From the NCBI GenBank assembly GCA_018713285.1, contig DVFK01000057.1, positions 1 through 34,680 of the forward strand: a DNA stretch of 34,680 bases, read 5' to 3'. Below, one piece after another: positions 22,073 through 32,761 of the stretch. The notes beneath the pieces are model-generated. The model did no database searches and had not been told where the DNA came from. It saw nothing but the letters and a program-made list of their open reading frames with translations. This DNA is from Candidatus Faecousia excrementigallinarum (GTDB lineage Bacteria; Bacillota; Clostridia; Oscillospirales; Oscillospiraceae). The position numbers were made by a program, and so were the translations under genes. Every line of letters begins with the position of its first letter. The first letter of the stretch is position 1.

Positions 22073-24400
22073 ATGGCAAGGAAAAAGGAGTATGTACGCC
22101 TGCGGAAAGACAGCGGGCAGCACCGAAGAATTCTTGTGGTGGGAGCGGTGCTGGGACTGCTGGCCTTCGTGCCGGCGGCTCTGCGGCTTTACAGTCTGAT
22201 GGTCACAAATTTTGACTTTTACCAGCGCCTTGCCCTGGAAAACCAGTCCCGGGTCACCCGGGTCATGGGGGATCGGGGGGAGATTTACGACCGGAACATG
22301 AACCTGCTGGCGGGCAATGAAAGCGTGGAAAATGTGTACCTTGCCCCCCTGGAGCTGAACCAGTCCCAGGCAGACCTGCAGGAGCTGTCCCAGACCCTGG
22401 GGAAGCTTCTGGAGGAGGACCCGGCGGAGATTCTTGACAAGGCGGAGAATACCAAGCTCCGCTACCAGCAGATTGCCCGGAATGTGGACAGGGAGACGGC
22501 GGACGCCATCCGTAATTATGTCAACGAAACCGGAATCTCCGGGGTGCATCTGGAGCCCACCACCCAGCGGTACTACCCCTATGGCAGCCTTGCCTCCCAG
22601 GTGATTGGCTTTTCCAACATCTCAGGGGAGGGCTGTGAGGGGGTGGAGGCCGCCTACAATAGCTATCTTGCCGGATCTCTGGGGCAGGTCATCACCTCCA
22701 AGGGAAACAATGAGATGGAAATGCCCTTTTCCTATGAGGACTTTGTGGAGGCGGGAAAAGGGGACAGCGTGATTCTCACCATCGATGCCACGGTGCAGGC
22801 TTGTCTGGAAAAGCAGATGGAAAACGCCATTGCCCGGTACGATGTGCAAAACGGTGCCTTCGGCATGGTGATGAACGCCAAAACCGGAGAGATTCTGGCC
22901 ATGGCCACCATCGGGGGCTATGACCCCAACAACTACCTGGAGATTTACGATGAGGAAAAAGCCCTGGAGCTGGAGCAGCTGCGTCTTGCCTACCTCCAGG
23001 AGCCAACGGGCTCGGAAAGCTATGAGCAGAAAAAGGAAGCCTATACCCAGGCACTTCATGCCGCCCAGCTGGAGCAGTGGCGAAACCGGTGCATTTCCGA
23101 TGGCTATGAGCCCGGTTCCACCTTCAAGATAATGACCATGGCGGCGGCCCTGGACTGCGGTGCCATCACCCTGGATTCCTCCTTTTTCTGCGGCGGTGCG
23201 GAGCAGATTCCCGGCCGGGCCCAGCTGCTTCACTGCTGGCGTTCTGCCGGTCACGGCAGCGAAAAGACCCCCCAGGCCCTGCAAAATTCCTGCAACATCG
23301 CCTTTGCCCACATTGCCTTGCAGCTGGGCGGGGAGCGGTTTTACGAGTATGTGCAGAAGTTTGGGGTTCTGGAAAAAACCGGAATCGACCTGGCAGGAGA
23401 GAGCAAGGGCGTCTTTTTTGACAAGTCCACGGTGACAGACACGGAAAAATGGGGGACGGCCTCCCTGACCTCCGGCTCCTTCGGCCAGACCTTCAAACTC
23501 ACCCCTTTGCAGCTGGTGCGGGCGGTGGCGGCGGTGGTCAACGGCGGAAACCTGCTGGAACCTTACATCGTCCAGGAAGTGGTGGATGCCCAGGGCAATA
23601 CGGTGCTATACCAGGAGCCTACGGTGATCCGCCAGGTGATTTCGGAGGAGACCTCCAAGACCATGTGCCAGCTTCTTCAATCCGTTGTGGAGGAGGGAAC
23701 GGCAAAAAACGCCCAGGTTGCCGGGTTCTCTATTGGGGGAAAAACCGGAACCAGTGAAAAAATTGATGTTTTCGATGAGAATGGCCAGAGAGTCCTGGAT
23801 AAAATCGTATCATTTGTAGGGATTGCGCCTATGGACGATCCGGAGTATATTGTATTGGTGGCTCTGGACACCCCCTCCCGGGAAACGGGCATCTACATTT
23901 CCGGCGGCGTCATGGCGGCACCCACTGTAGGTGCGGTGATGGCGGATATTCTTCCCTATCTGGGGGTGGAGCGGAACTTCTCCCCGGAGGAGGCGGCAGG
24001 CCGGGAAGTGATTTTGGAGGACTTTACCGGCATGACTGTGTCGGATGCCCAGAAAAAGCTCAAGGAGCTGGGACTCACCGGGCAGATTCTCGGGGAGGAC
24101 GGGGTGATTACCGACCAGATTCCCGGAGCGGGAGAGACAATCCCTGGAGACAGTCAGGTGCTTCTCTACTGCGGGCAGGAGCCCCAGGAGAGGATGGTGG
24201 AAGTGCCGGATTTTTACGGCCTTAACCGGCAGCAGGCCAGCGACCGGGCCGGGGAGCTGGGACTGTATATCCTGGTCACCGGCAACGACAGCCTTTCCCC
24301 CCAGGTGGTGGTAACCAGTCAGTCCCTGGTAGCCGGAACCCAGGTGCCGGTGGGCACGACCATAGAATTGCAATTTGCGGACACCCAGGTGTCTGATTAG
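22073..24400 (+). CDS. Class B penicillin-binding protein (FtsI/PBP2B type) with two PASTA domains
   Basis: Septal transpeptidase that cross-links peptidoglycan made by FtsW. 775 residues: cytoplasmic basic tail, one membrane helix (about 24-44), the PBP dimerisation domain (GDRGEIYDRNMNLLA), then the transpeptidase with S349-T-F-K352, S406-C-N408 and K557-T-G-T560, all in place. Two PASTA domains follow (from about 645 and 705). Two PASTA units fit PBP2B; SpoVD usually has one, so I favour the vegetative division enzyme, but a sporulation role is not excluded. An insertion of about 38 residues, rich in Glu, Gln and Leu, lies just before the active-site serine. The start at 22073 has only a modest GGGCGGGG site, and the gene is preceded by a hairpin. 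Confidence 0.94.
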   Translation: MARKKEYVRLRKDSGQHRRILVVGAVLGLLAFVPAALRLYSLMVTNFDFYQRLALENQSRVTRVMGDRGEIYDRNMNLLAGNESVENVYLAPLELNQSQADLQELSQTLGKLLEEDPAEILDKAENTKLRYQQIARNVDRETADAIRNYVNETGISGVHLEPTTQRYYPYGSLASQVIGFSNISGEGCEGVEAAYNSYLAGSLGQVITSKGNNEMEMPFSYEDFVEAGKGDSVILTIDATVQACLEKQMENAIARYDVQNGAFGMVMNAKTGEILAMATIGGYDPNNYLEIYDEEKALELEQLRLAYLQEPTGSESYEQKKEAYTQALHAAQLEQWRNRCISDGYEPGSTFKIMTMAAALDCGAITLDSSFFCGGAEQIPGRAQLLHCWRSAGHGSEKTPQALQNSCNIAFAHIALQLGGERFYEYVQKFGVLEKTGIDLAGESKGVFFDKSTVTDTEKWGTASLTSGSFGQTFKLTPLQLVRAVAAVVNGGNLLEPYIVQEVVDAQGNTVLYQEPTVIRQVISEETSKTMCQLLQSVVEEGTAKNAQVAGFSIGGKTGTSEKIDVFDENGQRVLDKIVSFVGIAPMDDPEYIVLVALDTPSRETGIYISGGVMAAPTVGAVMADILPYLGVERNFSPEEAAGREVILEDFTGMTVSDAQKKLKELGLTGQILGEDGVITDQIPGAGETIPGDSQVLLYCGQEPQERMVEVPDFYGLNRQQASDRAGELGLYILVTGNDSLSPQVVVTSQSLVAGTQVPVGTTIELQFADTQVSD

Positions 24401-24421
24401 CTTGTATAAGGAGATTTACCT

Positions 24422-25873
24422 ATGAAGCTCAGAGAACTTTTGGAAAACGTGCAGGTGGTGCAGGCCACGGCGGATATGGATATGGAGATTGCCTATGTGG
24501 CCTACGACTCCCGGAAGGTGGAAAAGGGCGGCCTTTTCGTGGCGGTCACCGGCTTTGCCTCCGACGGCAACCGGTTTATCCCCATGGCCATGGAAAAGGG
24601 GGCGGCCTGCGTGGTGTCCGCCCAGCCTCTTCCAGAGGGGGTTCCCGGGGTGCAGGTGGTGTCCGACCGGCTGGCCCTGGCCCAGATTGGGGCAAACTAC
24701 TACTCTCAGCCGGGGAAGAAGCTGAAACTTATCGGCATCACCGGCACCAACGGCAAGACCTCCGCCACCCTGCTTCTGAAATACGTCATCGAGCAGGTAG
24801 AGGGTGCCAAGGTGGGACTCATCGGCACCATGGACAACTGGATTGGAGATAAGCGCATCCCCACGGAGCGCACCACCCCGGAGAGCTTTGAGCTTCAGGG
24901 ACTGCTGGCCGCCATGGTGGAGGCAGGCTGTACTTATGCCATTATGGAGGTGTCCTCCCATGCCATCGCCCTGGACAGAGTGGGGGGCCTTCACTATGAA
25001 GTGGCAGCCTTTACCAACCTGACGGAGGACCACCTGGACTTCCACAAGACCATGGAAAACTACTGCGACACCAAGGCAGAGCTCTTTGCCCGGTGCAGCC
25101 GGGCGGTGGCCAACGGGGATGACCCCTGGTGTGCCCGGATTTTGGGCAAATGCACCTGCCCGGTGATTACCACCTCTGTCAAAGCCCCGGCGGGGCTGTG
25201 GGCGGAGAATCTGGAGCTTCTGCCGGATGGGGTGGCCTTTACCGCCCGGTATGGCCAGGAGAGCGTCCCTGTCCGGGTGCCCATTCCGGGAAAATTCACG
25301 GTGTATAACGCCCTGACGGTGCTGGGCTGTGCCCTGAGCCTGGGAATCTCCCTGGAGGAAGCGGCCAAGGCCCTGGCAACCGCTCCGGGGGTGAAGGGCC
25401 GGGTGGAGGTGGTTCCCACCCCCGGCAAGCCCTACACGGTGCTCATCGATTACGCCCACACCCCCGACGGTTTGGAGAATGTGCTTCTATCCGTAAAGGG
25501 CTTCTGCAAGGGGCGGGTGATTGTGGTGTTCGGCTGCGGCGGCGACCGGGACCCCATGAAGCGGCCTATCATGGGAAAAATCGCCACGGATTTGGCAGAT
25601 ATAGCGGTGATTACCTCCGACAATCCCCGGACGGAGGAGCCCATGGCCATCATCCAAGATATTCTTGCAGGGGTAGATTCTGGGAAAAAGAATTATAAAG
25701 TCATAGAAAATCGCCCAAAAGCCATTGCTTACGCTATGGACATTGGGGAAAAGCATGATATAATTATACTGGCCGGAAAGGGCCATGAAACCTATCAGGA
25801 AATCCAGGGGGTAAAGCACCACCTGGATGAGCGGGAAGTGGTTGCCGCTTATCTTGAGGAAAAGAGGAACTGA
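24422..25873 (+). CDS. murE: UDP-MurNAc-tripeptide synthetase (meso-diaminopimelate-adding)
   Basis: Cytoplasmic ATP-dependent ligase that adds the third residue to the peptidoglycan stem peptide. 483 residues in three Mur ligase domains. The P-loop is GITGTNGKTS (G108 to T113), TTPESFELQ and MEVSSHAIALDR are family blocks, HTPDGLENVL begins the C-terminal domain, and the residues D400-N-P-R403 are the signature for meso-diaminopimelate rather than lysine. ATG 24422 has AAGGAG at the proper distance. It follows the PBP and is almost contiguous with murF (2 bases between stop and start). Confidence 0.97.
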   Translation: MKLRELLENVQVVQATADMDMEIAYVAYDSRKVEKGGLFVAVTGFASDGNRFIPMAMEKGAACVVSAQPLPEGVPGVQVVSDRLALAQIGANYYSQPGKKLKLIGITGTNGKTSATLLLKYVIEQVEGAKVGLIGTMDNWIGDKRIPTERTTPESFELQGLLAAMVEAGCTYAIMEVSSHAIALDRVGGLHYEVAAFTNLTEDHLDFHKTMENYCDTKAELFARCSRAVANGDDPWCARILGKCTCPVITTSVKAPAGLWAENLELLPDGVAFTARYGQESVPVRVPIPGKFTVYNALTVLGCALSLGISLEEAAKALATAPGVKGRVEVVPTPGKPYTVLIDYAHTPDGLENVLLSVKGFCKGRVIVVFGCGGDRDPMKRPIMGKIATDLADIAVITSDNPRTEEPMAIIQDILAGVDSGKKNYKVIENRPKAIAYAMDIGEKHDIIILAGKGHETYQEIQGVKHHLDEREVVAAYLEEKRN

Positions 25874-25875
25874 TT

Positions 25876-27237
25876 ATGGGCAGAATTTCGTTGCAGCAAG
25901 CAGCCCTTTGGTGCGGCGGCAGCGTACAGGAAAAATATAAAGAGGTCACCTTCCTGGGTGCCAACAATGACAGCCGGAAAATCCAGCCGGGGCAGCTGTT
26001 CCTGGCTCTGCAAGGAGCCCGGGACGGACACGACTTTATCCCCGCAGCTTTAGCCAATGGTGCGGCGGCGGTGCTGTGCACCCACTGCGATGGGGATTAT
26101 CCTGCCATTGTGGTGCCGGATGTGCGGCTGGCTCTGGGTGAGATTGCCAAGCAGGAGCGGCTGCACCTGGGCATGAAGGTGGTGGGCATCACCGGCTCCG
26201 TGGGGAAAAGCACCACCAAGGAGATGGTGGCGGCGGTGCTGGAAGGCACCTACCGGGTGGCCAAGACCCCTGCCAACCATAATAACGACATCGGTATGCC
26301 CATGGCCATCCTCTCTATGCCGGAGGATACCCAGGTGGCAGTGGTGGAGATGGGCATGAACCATTTCCGGGAGATTGCCTACCTGACGGAAATTGCCCGG
26401 CCGGATCTGGCGGTGGTGGTGAACATCGGCACCATGCACATTGAGTTCCTGGGTTCCCGGGAGGGAATTCTCAAGGCCAAGATGGAAATTCAGGAGGGTA
26501 TGCCGGAAAGCGGCACTTTGTACTTAAACGGTGATGATGCCCTGCTGTGGCACTGTCGGGGAACGACCATTGTCCACCCGGAGTATTTCGGTGTGGAGAA
26601 TGACCAGTGTCAGGTACAGGCTCTGGATGTGCAGGAGCAGCCCGGCGGGGTTTCCCTCCGGGTAAAGACGCCCCAGGGTGAATTTCCGCTGCACCTGCCG
26701 GTGGAGGGATTGCACTATGTCCACGATGCCCTGGCTGCGGTTTCCGTGGGCCTGGGTATGGATGTGCCTCTGGACAAAATCCGGGAGGGGCTGGAAAACT
26801 TCCGGAACATGGAAGGCCGCCAGGAGATTCTGGAAGTCAAAGGCTTTACCATTATCAAGGACTGCTACAATGCAGGCCCCGAGTCCATGGCCGCAGCTTT
26901 GCGGGTGCTCCACAACCGTCCCGGCCGCCATGTGGCGGTGCTGGGGGATATGCTGGAGCTGGGCTTTGCCAGCGCAGCGGAGCATTACAAGGTAGGCCGG
27001 ATTGCTGCGGAGCAGGCGGATTTGCTCTTTGCCTACGGTCCCAGCAGCAGCCGGGTGCTGGGAGGCGCCATTACCGGCGGTATGCCCCTGAGCCGGGCCA
27101 AAGCTTTTGAGGACCGGAGTAAGCTGGTCAAAGCCCTGAAGCAGATGACAAGACCGGGGGATGTGCTGCTGTTCAAAGGCTCCCGGGGAATGCGGATGGA
27201 GCTGGCCCTGGAAGAATTTTTGAAAACAGAAGAATAA
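25876..27237 (+). CDS. murF: UDP-MurNAc-tripeptide-D-Ala-D-Ala ligase
   Basis: Adds D-Ala-D-Ala to finish the UDP-MurNAc-pentapeptide. 453 residues with the Mur ligase layout: N-terminal substrate domain (FLGANNDSRKIQPGQLFLAL), P-loop GITGSVGKSTTK (K111), the NHNNDIGMP and EMGMNHFREI blocks, and a C-terminal domain with DCYNAGPESMAAAL and VLGDMLELG. The gap to murE is two bases, and the ribosome binding site GAGGAAC lies in the last murE codons. mraY follows after 14 bases. Confidence 0.97.
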   Translation: MGRISLQQAALWCGGSVQEKYKEVTFLGANNDSRKIQPGQLFLALQGARDGHDFIPAALANGAAAVLCTHCDGDYPAIVVPDVRLALGEIAKQERLHLGMKVVGITGSVGKSTTKEMVAAVLEGTYRVAKTPANHNNDIGMPMAILSMPEDTQVAVVEMGMNHFREIAYLTEIARPDLAVVVNIGTMHIEFLGSREGILKAKMEIQEGMPESGTLYLNGDDALLWHCRGTTIVHPEYFGVENDQCQVQALDVQEQPGGVSLRVKTPQGEFPLHLPVEGLHYVHDALAAVSVGLGMDVPLDKIREGLENFRNMEGRQEILEVKGFTIIKDCYNAGPESMAAALRVLHNRPGRHVAVLGDMLELGFASAAEHYKVGRIAAEQADLLFAYGPSSSRVLGGAITGGMPLSRAKAFEDRSKLVKALKQMTRPGDVLLFKGSRGMRMELALEEFLKTEE

Positions 27238-27251
27238 TCGGAGGAAAATCC

Positions 27252-28229
27252 ATGACAAGAGTATTGATTACCGCAGGCGCAAGCCTGATTCTCACTGCCG
27301 TGCTGGGCTATTTCCTGCTGCCCCTGCTGCGGGCTTTGAAGGCTGGCCAGTCCGTCCGGGAAATCGGCCCTACCTGGCACAATAACAAGGCAGGAACCCC
27401 CCTTATGGGCGGCCTCATGTTCATTCTGGCAGCCATTGTGTGTTTGCTGGCCAATATCGGGGTAATCCAGGACTACTCCGTGTTCTATGTCCTGATTCTG
27501 GGACTGTGCTTTGGTCTGGTGGGCTTTCTGGATGACTACTGCAAGGTAAAGTACAAGCGGGACCTGGGTCTGACGGCTCTCCAAAAGGCCATGCTCCAGA
27601 TGGCGGTGTCTGCCATTTTTCTGTATCTGCTTTACAAGCAGGGCATCCTTACCTGTGATTTGTATATCCCCTTCGTGGATGTGCGGTTCCAGGTCCATCC
27701 CCTCCTTTACATCTTCTTTGCCATGTTCGTGATGGTGGGCTGTGTCAATGCGGTGAACCTCACCGATGGCATCGACGGCCTTTCCTCCAGCGTCACCATC
27801 CCGGTGATGGTGTTCTTTACCGCTGCCTCTATTGGCATGAAGCGCTACGACCTGGCTCTGCTGCCGGCGGCTCTGGTGGGCGGTCTCATTGCCTACCTGT
27901 TCTACAACTGGCATCCTGCCAAGGTGTTCATGGGGGATACAGGTTCTCTGTTTTTGGGCGGCATCGTGTGCGCTATGGCCTTCGCCCTGGACATTCCCCT
28001 GATTCTCATTCTGGTGGGCTTTGTCTACATTGTGGAGACGGTGTCCGACCTGATTCAGATTACCTATTTCAAGGCCACCCACGGCAAGCGGTTCTTTAAG
28101 ATGGCTCCCATCCACCACCATTTTGAGATGTGCGGCTGGAAGGAAGAGAAGATTGTGATTGTGTTTGCAACTGTGTCGGCAGTGATGTGCCTGCTGGCCT
28201 GGTTTGGAATTTCCAGTCTTGTAGGCTGA
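27252..28229 (+). CDS. mraY: Phospho-N-acetylmuramoyl-pentapeptide transferase
   Basis: Transfers phospho-MurNAc-pentapeptide to undecaprenyl phosphate, making lipid I; the carrier is the product of uppS in this window. Integral membrane protein with about ten helices and 325 residues. Catalytic and family motifs are FLDDYCKVK (Asp pair), NLTDGIDGLSS, MGDTGSLFLGG and PIHHHFE near the C-terminus. GGAGG lies just before ATG 27252. In many dcw clusters murD follows mraY, but here ftsW does. Confidence 0.98.
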   Translation: MTRVLITAGASLILTAVLGYFLLPLLRALKAGQSVREIGPTWHNNKAGTPLMGGLMFILAAIVCLLANIGVIQDYSVFYVLILGLCFGLVGFLDDYCKVKYKRDLGLTALQKAMLQMAVSAIFLYLLYKQGILTCDLYIPFVDVRFQVHPLLYIFFAMFVMVGCVNAVNLTDGIDGLSSSVTIPVMVFFTAASIGMKRYDLALLPAALVGGLIAYLFYNWHPAKVFMGDTGSLFLGGIVCAMAFALDIPLILILVGFVYIVETVSDLIQITYFKATHGKRFFKMAPIHHHFEMCGWKEEKIVIVFATVSAVMCLLAWFGISSLVG

Positions 28230-28242
28230 GAAAGGAGCTTCT

Positions 28243-29412
28243 ATGGCAATACAGCGCCGTCTGTATGCCAAAGAGAACCGCCTGGGAAGAATTTCCCGGG
28301 ATGAAAGTGTGGATATTCCTTTTTTGCTGCTGCTTCTGACCTTGCTGGCGGTGGGGCTTACCATGCTCTACTCCGCCAGCGCGGCCCAGAGCGCATACGA
28401 TACCCGCTACGCCACCACCACCCGGTACTTGGAAAAGCAGCTGGTGTGTGCCGTGATTGGCCTGGTGGCCATGGCCTTTGCCAGCCGGATTCCGGCGGAG
28501 TTTTGGCTGAAAGTGGCCTGGCCTCTTTACGGAATCAGCATTGTGCTTTTACTGTCGGTGCTGGTGTTCGGAGAGTCGGTAAACGGAGCAAAGCGGTGGA
28601 TTAACATTGCCGGGGTGCAGTTTCAGCCCTCGGAGATTGCCAAATTCACCCTGATTCTCCTTTTCGCCAAGCTGACCCGGGGGTTCGGGGGCTATGCCAA
28701 GACCTTCCGGTATGGGGTGCTGGGGTTCGGAGCTGCCCTTTTGGGAATCCTGGTGCCCCTGGCTCTGGAAAAGCACCTTTCCGCCATTATGCTCATGGGC
28801 CTGGTGGCGGTGGTGATGATGTTCGTGGCCGGTACCAGCCTCAAGTGGCTGGGAATGGGAGCAGGCTTTGCCGGGGTGTTCGTCCTGGTGTATACCCGCC
28901 TCATGGGCTACGCCGGGGACCGGGTCACCGCCTGGCTCCACCCGGAGCAAGACCCGTCGGATACGGGCTATCAGATTTTGCAGTCCCTTTACGCCATCGG
29001 CTCCGGGGGGCTGTTCGGATTGGGATTCGGAAAAAGCAGGCAGAAATATATGTATCTGCCTTTTCAATATAACGACTATATTTTCGCCATTATCTGCGAG
29101 GAATTGGGCTTTGTTGGGGCTATGGGTATCATTTTGCTCTTTGTCCTGCTGATTCTTCGGGGATACTGGATTGCCCTGCAAGCCCGGGACCGGTTTTCAA
29201 CGGTGCTGGCTGCGGGCCTCGTCACCCTCATCGGGGTGCAGGTGGTGCTGAACCTGGGGGTTGTCACCAACCTGCTGCCCTCCACGGGAATCGCCATGCC
29301 CTTCTTCTCCTACGGGGGAACGGCCCTGGCGGTGAACCTGGGGGAGATGGGGATTGTTTTGAGCATTTCCCGGCAGAGAAACCGGGCAAAGGGACAGGAG
29401 GACTTGCTGTGA
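28243..29412 (+). CDS. ftsW: SEDS peptidoglycan glycosyltransferase FtsW
   Basis: Septal lipid II polymerase that pairs with the class B PBP. 389 residues with about ten membrane helices after a basic N-terminus. SEDS marks are LTMLYSASA, NGAKRWI, FQPSEIAKF, GYQILQSLYAIGSGGLFGLG and LPSTGIAMPFFSYGG. FtsW is favoured over RodA because of its place between mraY and murG; SpoVE is a close paralogue with the same position in B. subtilis, so a sporulation paralogue cannot be excluded. AAAGGAG precedes ATG 28243. The stop overlaps the murG GTG by three bases. Confidence 0.93.
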   Translation: MAIQRRLYAKENRLGRISRDESVDIPFLLLLLTLLAVGLTMLYSASAAQSAYDTRYATTTRYLEKQLVCAVIGLVAMAFASRIPAEFWLKVAWPLYGISIVLLLSVLVFGESVNGAKRWINIAGVQFQPSEIAKFTLILLFAKLTRGFGGYAKTFRYGVLGFGAALLGILVPLALEKHLSAIMLMGLVAVVMMFVAGTSLKWLGMGAGFAGVFVLVYTRLMGYAGDRVTAWLHPEQDPSDTGYQILQSLYAIGSGGLFGLGFGKSRQKYMYLPFQYNDYIFAIICEELGFVGAMGIILLFVLLILRGYWIALQARDRFSTVLAAGLVTLIGVQVVLNLGVVTNLLPSTGIAMPFFSYGGTALAVNLGEMGIVLSISRQRNRAKGQEDLL

Positions 29413-30539
29413 ATGTCGTATTTACCTGCGGCGGCACCGGCGGACACATTGTGCCGGCCATTGCCATCGCCAATACCTGGAAGGAGCATTACCCGGACAG
29501 CCGGATTCTGTTTATCGGCGGTACGGAGAAGATGGAACGGGAGCTGATTCCCAAGGCAGGCTATGAGCTTATCAGCCTGGAAACCCACGGCATCAGCCGG
29601 GGTAAGTCTCCGGCAGCCATGTGGCACAATGTAAAGACCGTGGTTTCCACCCTCAAGGCGGTGGCAGTCTGTAAAAAGATTTTCCGGGAGTTCGGGCCCC
29701 AGGTGATTGTGGGCACCGGCGGATACGCCAGCTTCCCGGCACTGCTTGCAGGAAGCCGCATGGGCATCCCCACCTGCGTCCACGAGAGCAACGCTGTGCC
29801 GGGTATGACCACCCGGATGGCTGCCAAATGGGTGGACCGGGTGCTGGTTTGCTTCACCGACAGCGCCAAGTACTACCCGGACCCCAAGAAGGTTTCCGTG
29901 GTGGGTATGCCGGTGCGCCGGGAGTTTATTTACACGGATAAGGCCCAGGCCCGGAGTATTCTGGGGCTGGATCACCGCCCGGTGGTGGTGTCCACCTTCG
30001 GAAGCCAGGGCGCTGAGGCCATGAACCAGATGATTGCGGAGCTGTTCCGGCTGGAAAAGCGGGCGGGCTACCCCTTCCAGCACATCCACGGCGTGGGCAG
30101 CTTCGGCTGGCGGTGGATGCCCCAGCTGGTAAAGGCCAAGGGCGTCGACCTGGAGAAGGAGACCTCCATCTCCATGAAGGAATATATCTACGATATGCCC
30201 ACGGTAATGACGGCGGCAGATATCGTCATCAGCCGGGCAGGTGCCTCCTCCTGCAACGAGATTGCAGCTTGCGGCAAGCCCTGTATCCTCATTCCCTCTC
30301 CCAATGTGACGGACAATCACCAGGAGAAGAATGCCCGTGCCCTGGAGAACAAGGGCGGCGCCATCGTCATGCTGGAAAAGGACAGCAGCGCCCAGGCGGT
30401 GATGGACTGCATCACAGGCCTTCTGAAGGATAAGCCCCGGTATGAGTCCATGGTAAAGGCGCTCCACGGGATTTCCATTCCCGACAGCGCCGAGCAGGTC
30501 TGTAAGATTATGCGAGAACTGACAAAAGGAAACAAGTAA
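29409..30539 (+). CDS. murG: UDP-GlcNAc:lipid I N-acetylglucosaminyltransferase
   Basis: Converts lipid I to lipid II on the inner face of the membrane. 376 residues of the GT-B fold. The N-terminal glycine-rich loop is TCGGTGGHIVPAIAIA, followed by GTGGYASFPALLAG and HESNAVPGMTTR; the UDP-GlcNAc site in the C-terminal domain is SRAGASSCNEIAACGKP and the NHQEKNA block. The start is GTG 29409, which overlaps the ftsW stop and has AGGAGG 7 bases upstream. Confidence 0.97.
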   Translation: MNVVFTCGGTGGHIVPAIAIANTWKEHYPDSRILFIGGTEKMERELIPKAGYELISLETHGISRGKSPAAMWHNVKTVVSTLKAVAVCKKIFREFGPQVIVGTGGYASFPALLAGSRMGIPTCVHESNAVPGMTTRMAAKWVDRVLVCFTDSAKYYPDPKKVSVVGMPVRREFIYTDKAQARSILGLDHRPVVVSTFGSQGAEAMNQMIAELFRLEKRAGYPFQHIHGVGSFGWRWMPQLVKAKGVDLEKETSISMKEYIYDMPTVMTAADIVISRAGASSCNEIAACGKPCILIPSPNVTDNHQEKNARALENKGGAIVMLEKDSSAQAVMDCITGLLKDKPRYESMVKALHGISIPDSAEQVCKIMRELTKGNK

Positions 30540-30550
30540 GGAGAAAGCCT

Positions 30551-31561
30551 ATGGCTACCAGAGAGAAAACCGGCAGGAAAAGACCGCCGGTGCAAACCAG
30601 CAGGCCCCAGCGGCCCCAGCGGAAAAGAAGACCCAAACGGGAGTGGGAGGATGTGGTCTATACCCAGCCCAAGCCCTTCCAGCGCAACCGCTTCCTCCTG
30701 CGGCTGGCAACGGTGCTGGCGGTGGTGATTGCCATTATTATGGGCATTTCCGTTTTCTTCAAGGTGGAGAATATCACCGTGTCCGGAGCCAGCCGGTATT
30801 CTGCCTGGGAAATCCGGGAGGCCTCGGGAATCCGGGAGGGTTCCCAGCTGCTGGGCATCAACGAAGCCCAGATCAGCGGCAGAATCATCTCCCAGCTTCC
30901 CTATGTGGGCAGCGTCCGGGTAAGTATAAAATTGCCGGATACGGTACATATTGACATCGTGGAGATGGAGCGGCAGGAGCTTTATGGCATTCTGGACCAG
31001 AATGACACCTGGTGGCTCATCTCCGGGGAGGGACGGGTGCTCCAGCAGACGGACAGCGCTACCGTCGCCGGCTGCACCAGAATCGAAGGAGTGAAGCTGG
31101 AAAATCCCCAAGCAGGGGAGCAGGCGGCGGCCTGGCAGCCGGAGCCGGAGGCTACCGATCCCACGGGGGATGCCACAGGTGATTCCACCGATCAGACGGA
31201 ACCCTCCTCGGAAGCCACCGACCCCTCAGAGCCAACCCAGTCCACAGAAGCAACCCAGGATACGGCGACCGCGGCCCAGAAGCTGGAAATGGCCCTGGCT
31301 CTGGCAGAGCAGCTGGCGGCCAACAATCTGAAGGATAAGATTGCCTCCATCCAGGTGGAGGATTTGACCCAGTTGGAGTTCTGGTATACCCAGCAGTATC
31401 AGGTGAAGCTGGGAGACGGCAGCAACCTGGCCTATAAGGTAAACGCCGCAGCTTTGGCCATCCGCCAGCTGGCTTCCTACGAGAGCGGTGTGCTGGACGC
31501 CAGCTTTACCACCTGGCCGGACCAGGTGGGATACACCCCATTTGGCAATGCAGACAATTAG
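30551..31561 (+). CDS. ftsQ: FtsQ/DivIB cell division protein
   Basis: Bitopic membrane protein that links FtsL and its partners to the septal synthase. 336 residues: a very basic cytoplasmic tail (RPQRPQRKRRPKR), one membrane helix at about 55-73, then a POTRA domain (FKVENITVSGASRYSAWEI to IVEMERQELYGIL) and a beta domain. A 40-residue insertion at about 196-238 is made almost only of Glu, Asp, Thr, Ser, Pro, Ala and Gln, and splits the beta domain. The family is divergent; POTRA plus position give the name. Last gene of the dcw transcript before the ftsZ promoter. Confidence 0.9.
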   Translation: MATREKTGRKRPPVQTSRPQRPQRKRRPKREWEDVVYTQPKPFQRNRFLLRLATVLAVVIAIIMGISVFFKVENITVSGASRYSAWEIREASGIREGSQLLGINEAQISGRIISQLPYVGSVRVSIKLPDTVHIDIVEMERQELYGILDQNDTWWLISGEGRVLQQTDSATVAGCTRIEGVKLENPQAGEQAAAWQPEPEATDPTGDATGDSTDQTEPSSEATDPSEPTQSTEATQDTATAAQKLEMALALAEQLAANNLKDKIASIQVEDLTQLEFWYTQQYQVKLGDGSNLAYKVNAAALAIRQLASYESGVLDASFTTWPDQVGYTPFGNADN

Positions 31562-31598
31562 TTATGTAAATTCTTCGGGAAAAAAGTAAGATTTTCTA

Positions 31599-31627
31599 TT
31601 GACCAAATGGTATTTTCACGATAGAAT
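31599..31627 (+). promoter_or_regulatory. SigA promoter of ftsZ
   Basis: TTGACC (-35, 31599-31604) and TAGAAT (-10, 31622-31627) are 17 bases apart, with a leader of about 64 bases to the ftsZ ATG. The intergenic gap 31562-31697 has no terminator, so ftsZ may also receive read-through from the dcw transcript. Confidence 0.85.
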
Positions 31628-31697
31628 AAGGAAGTAACATTGTATTTACTGCAAATCCCCTGGATTTTTAGCAAACCATACATAGGAGGAGAAGAAT

Positions 31698-32750
<1,053 letters not shown>

Positions 32751-32761
32751 GGGACGTTCTG

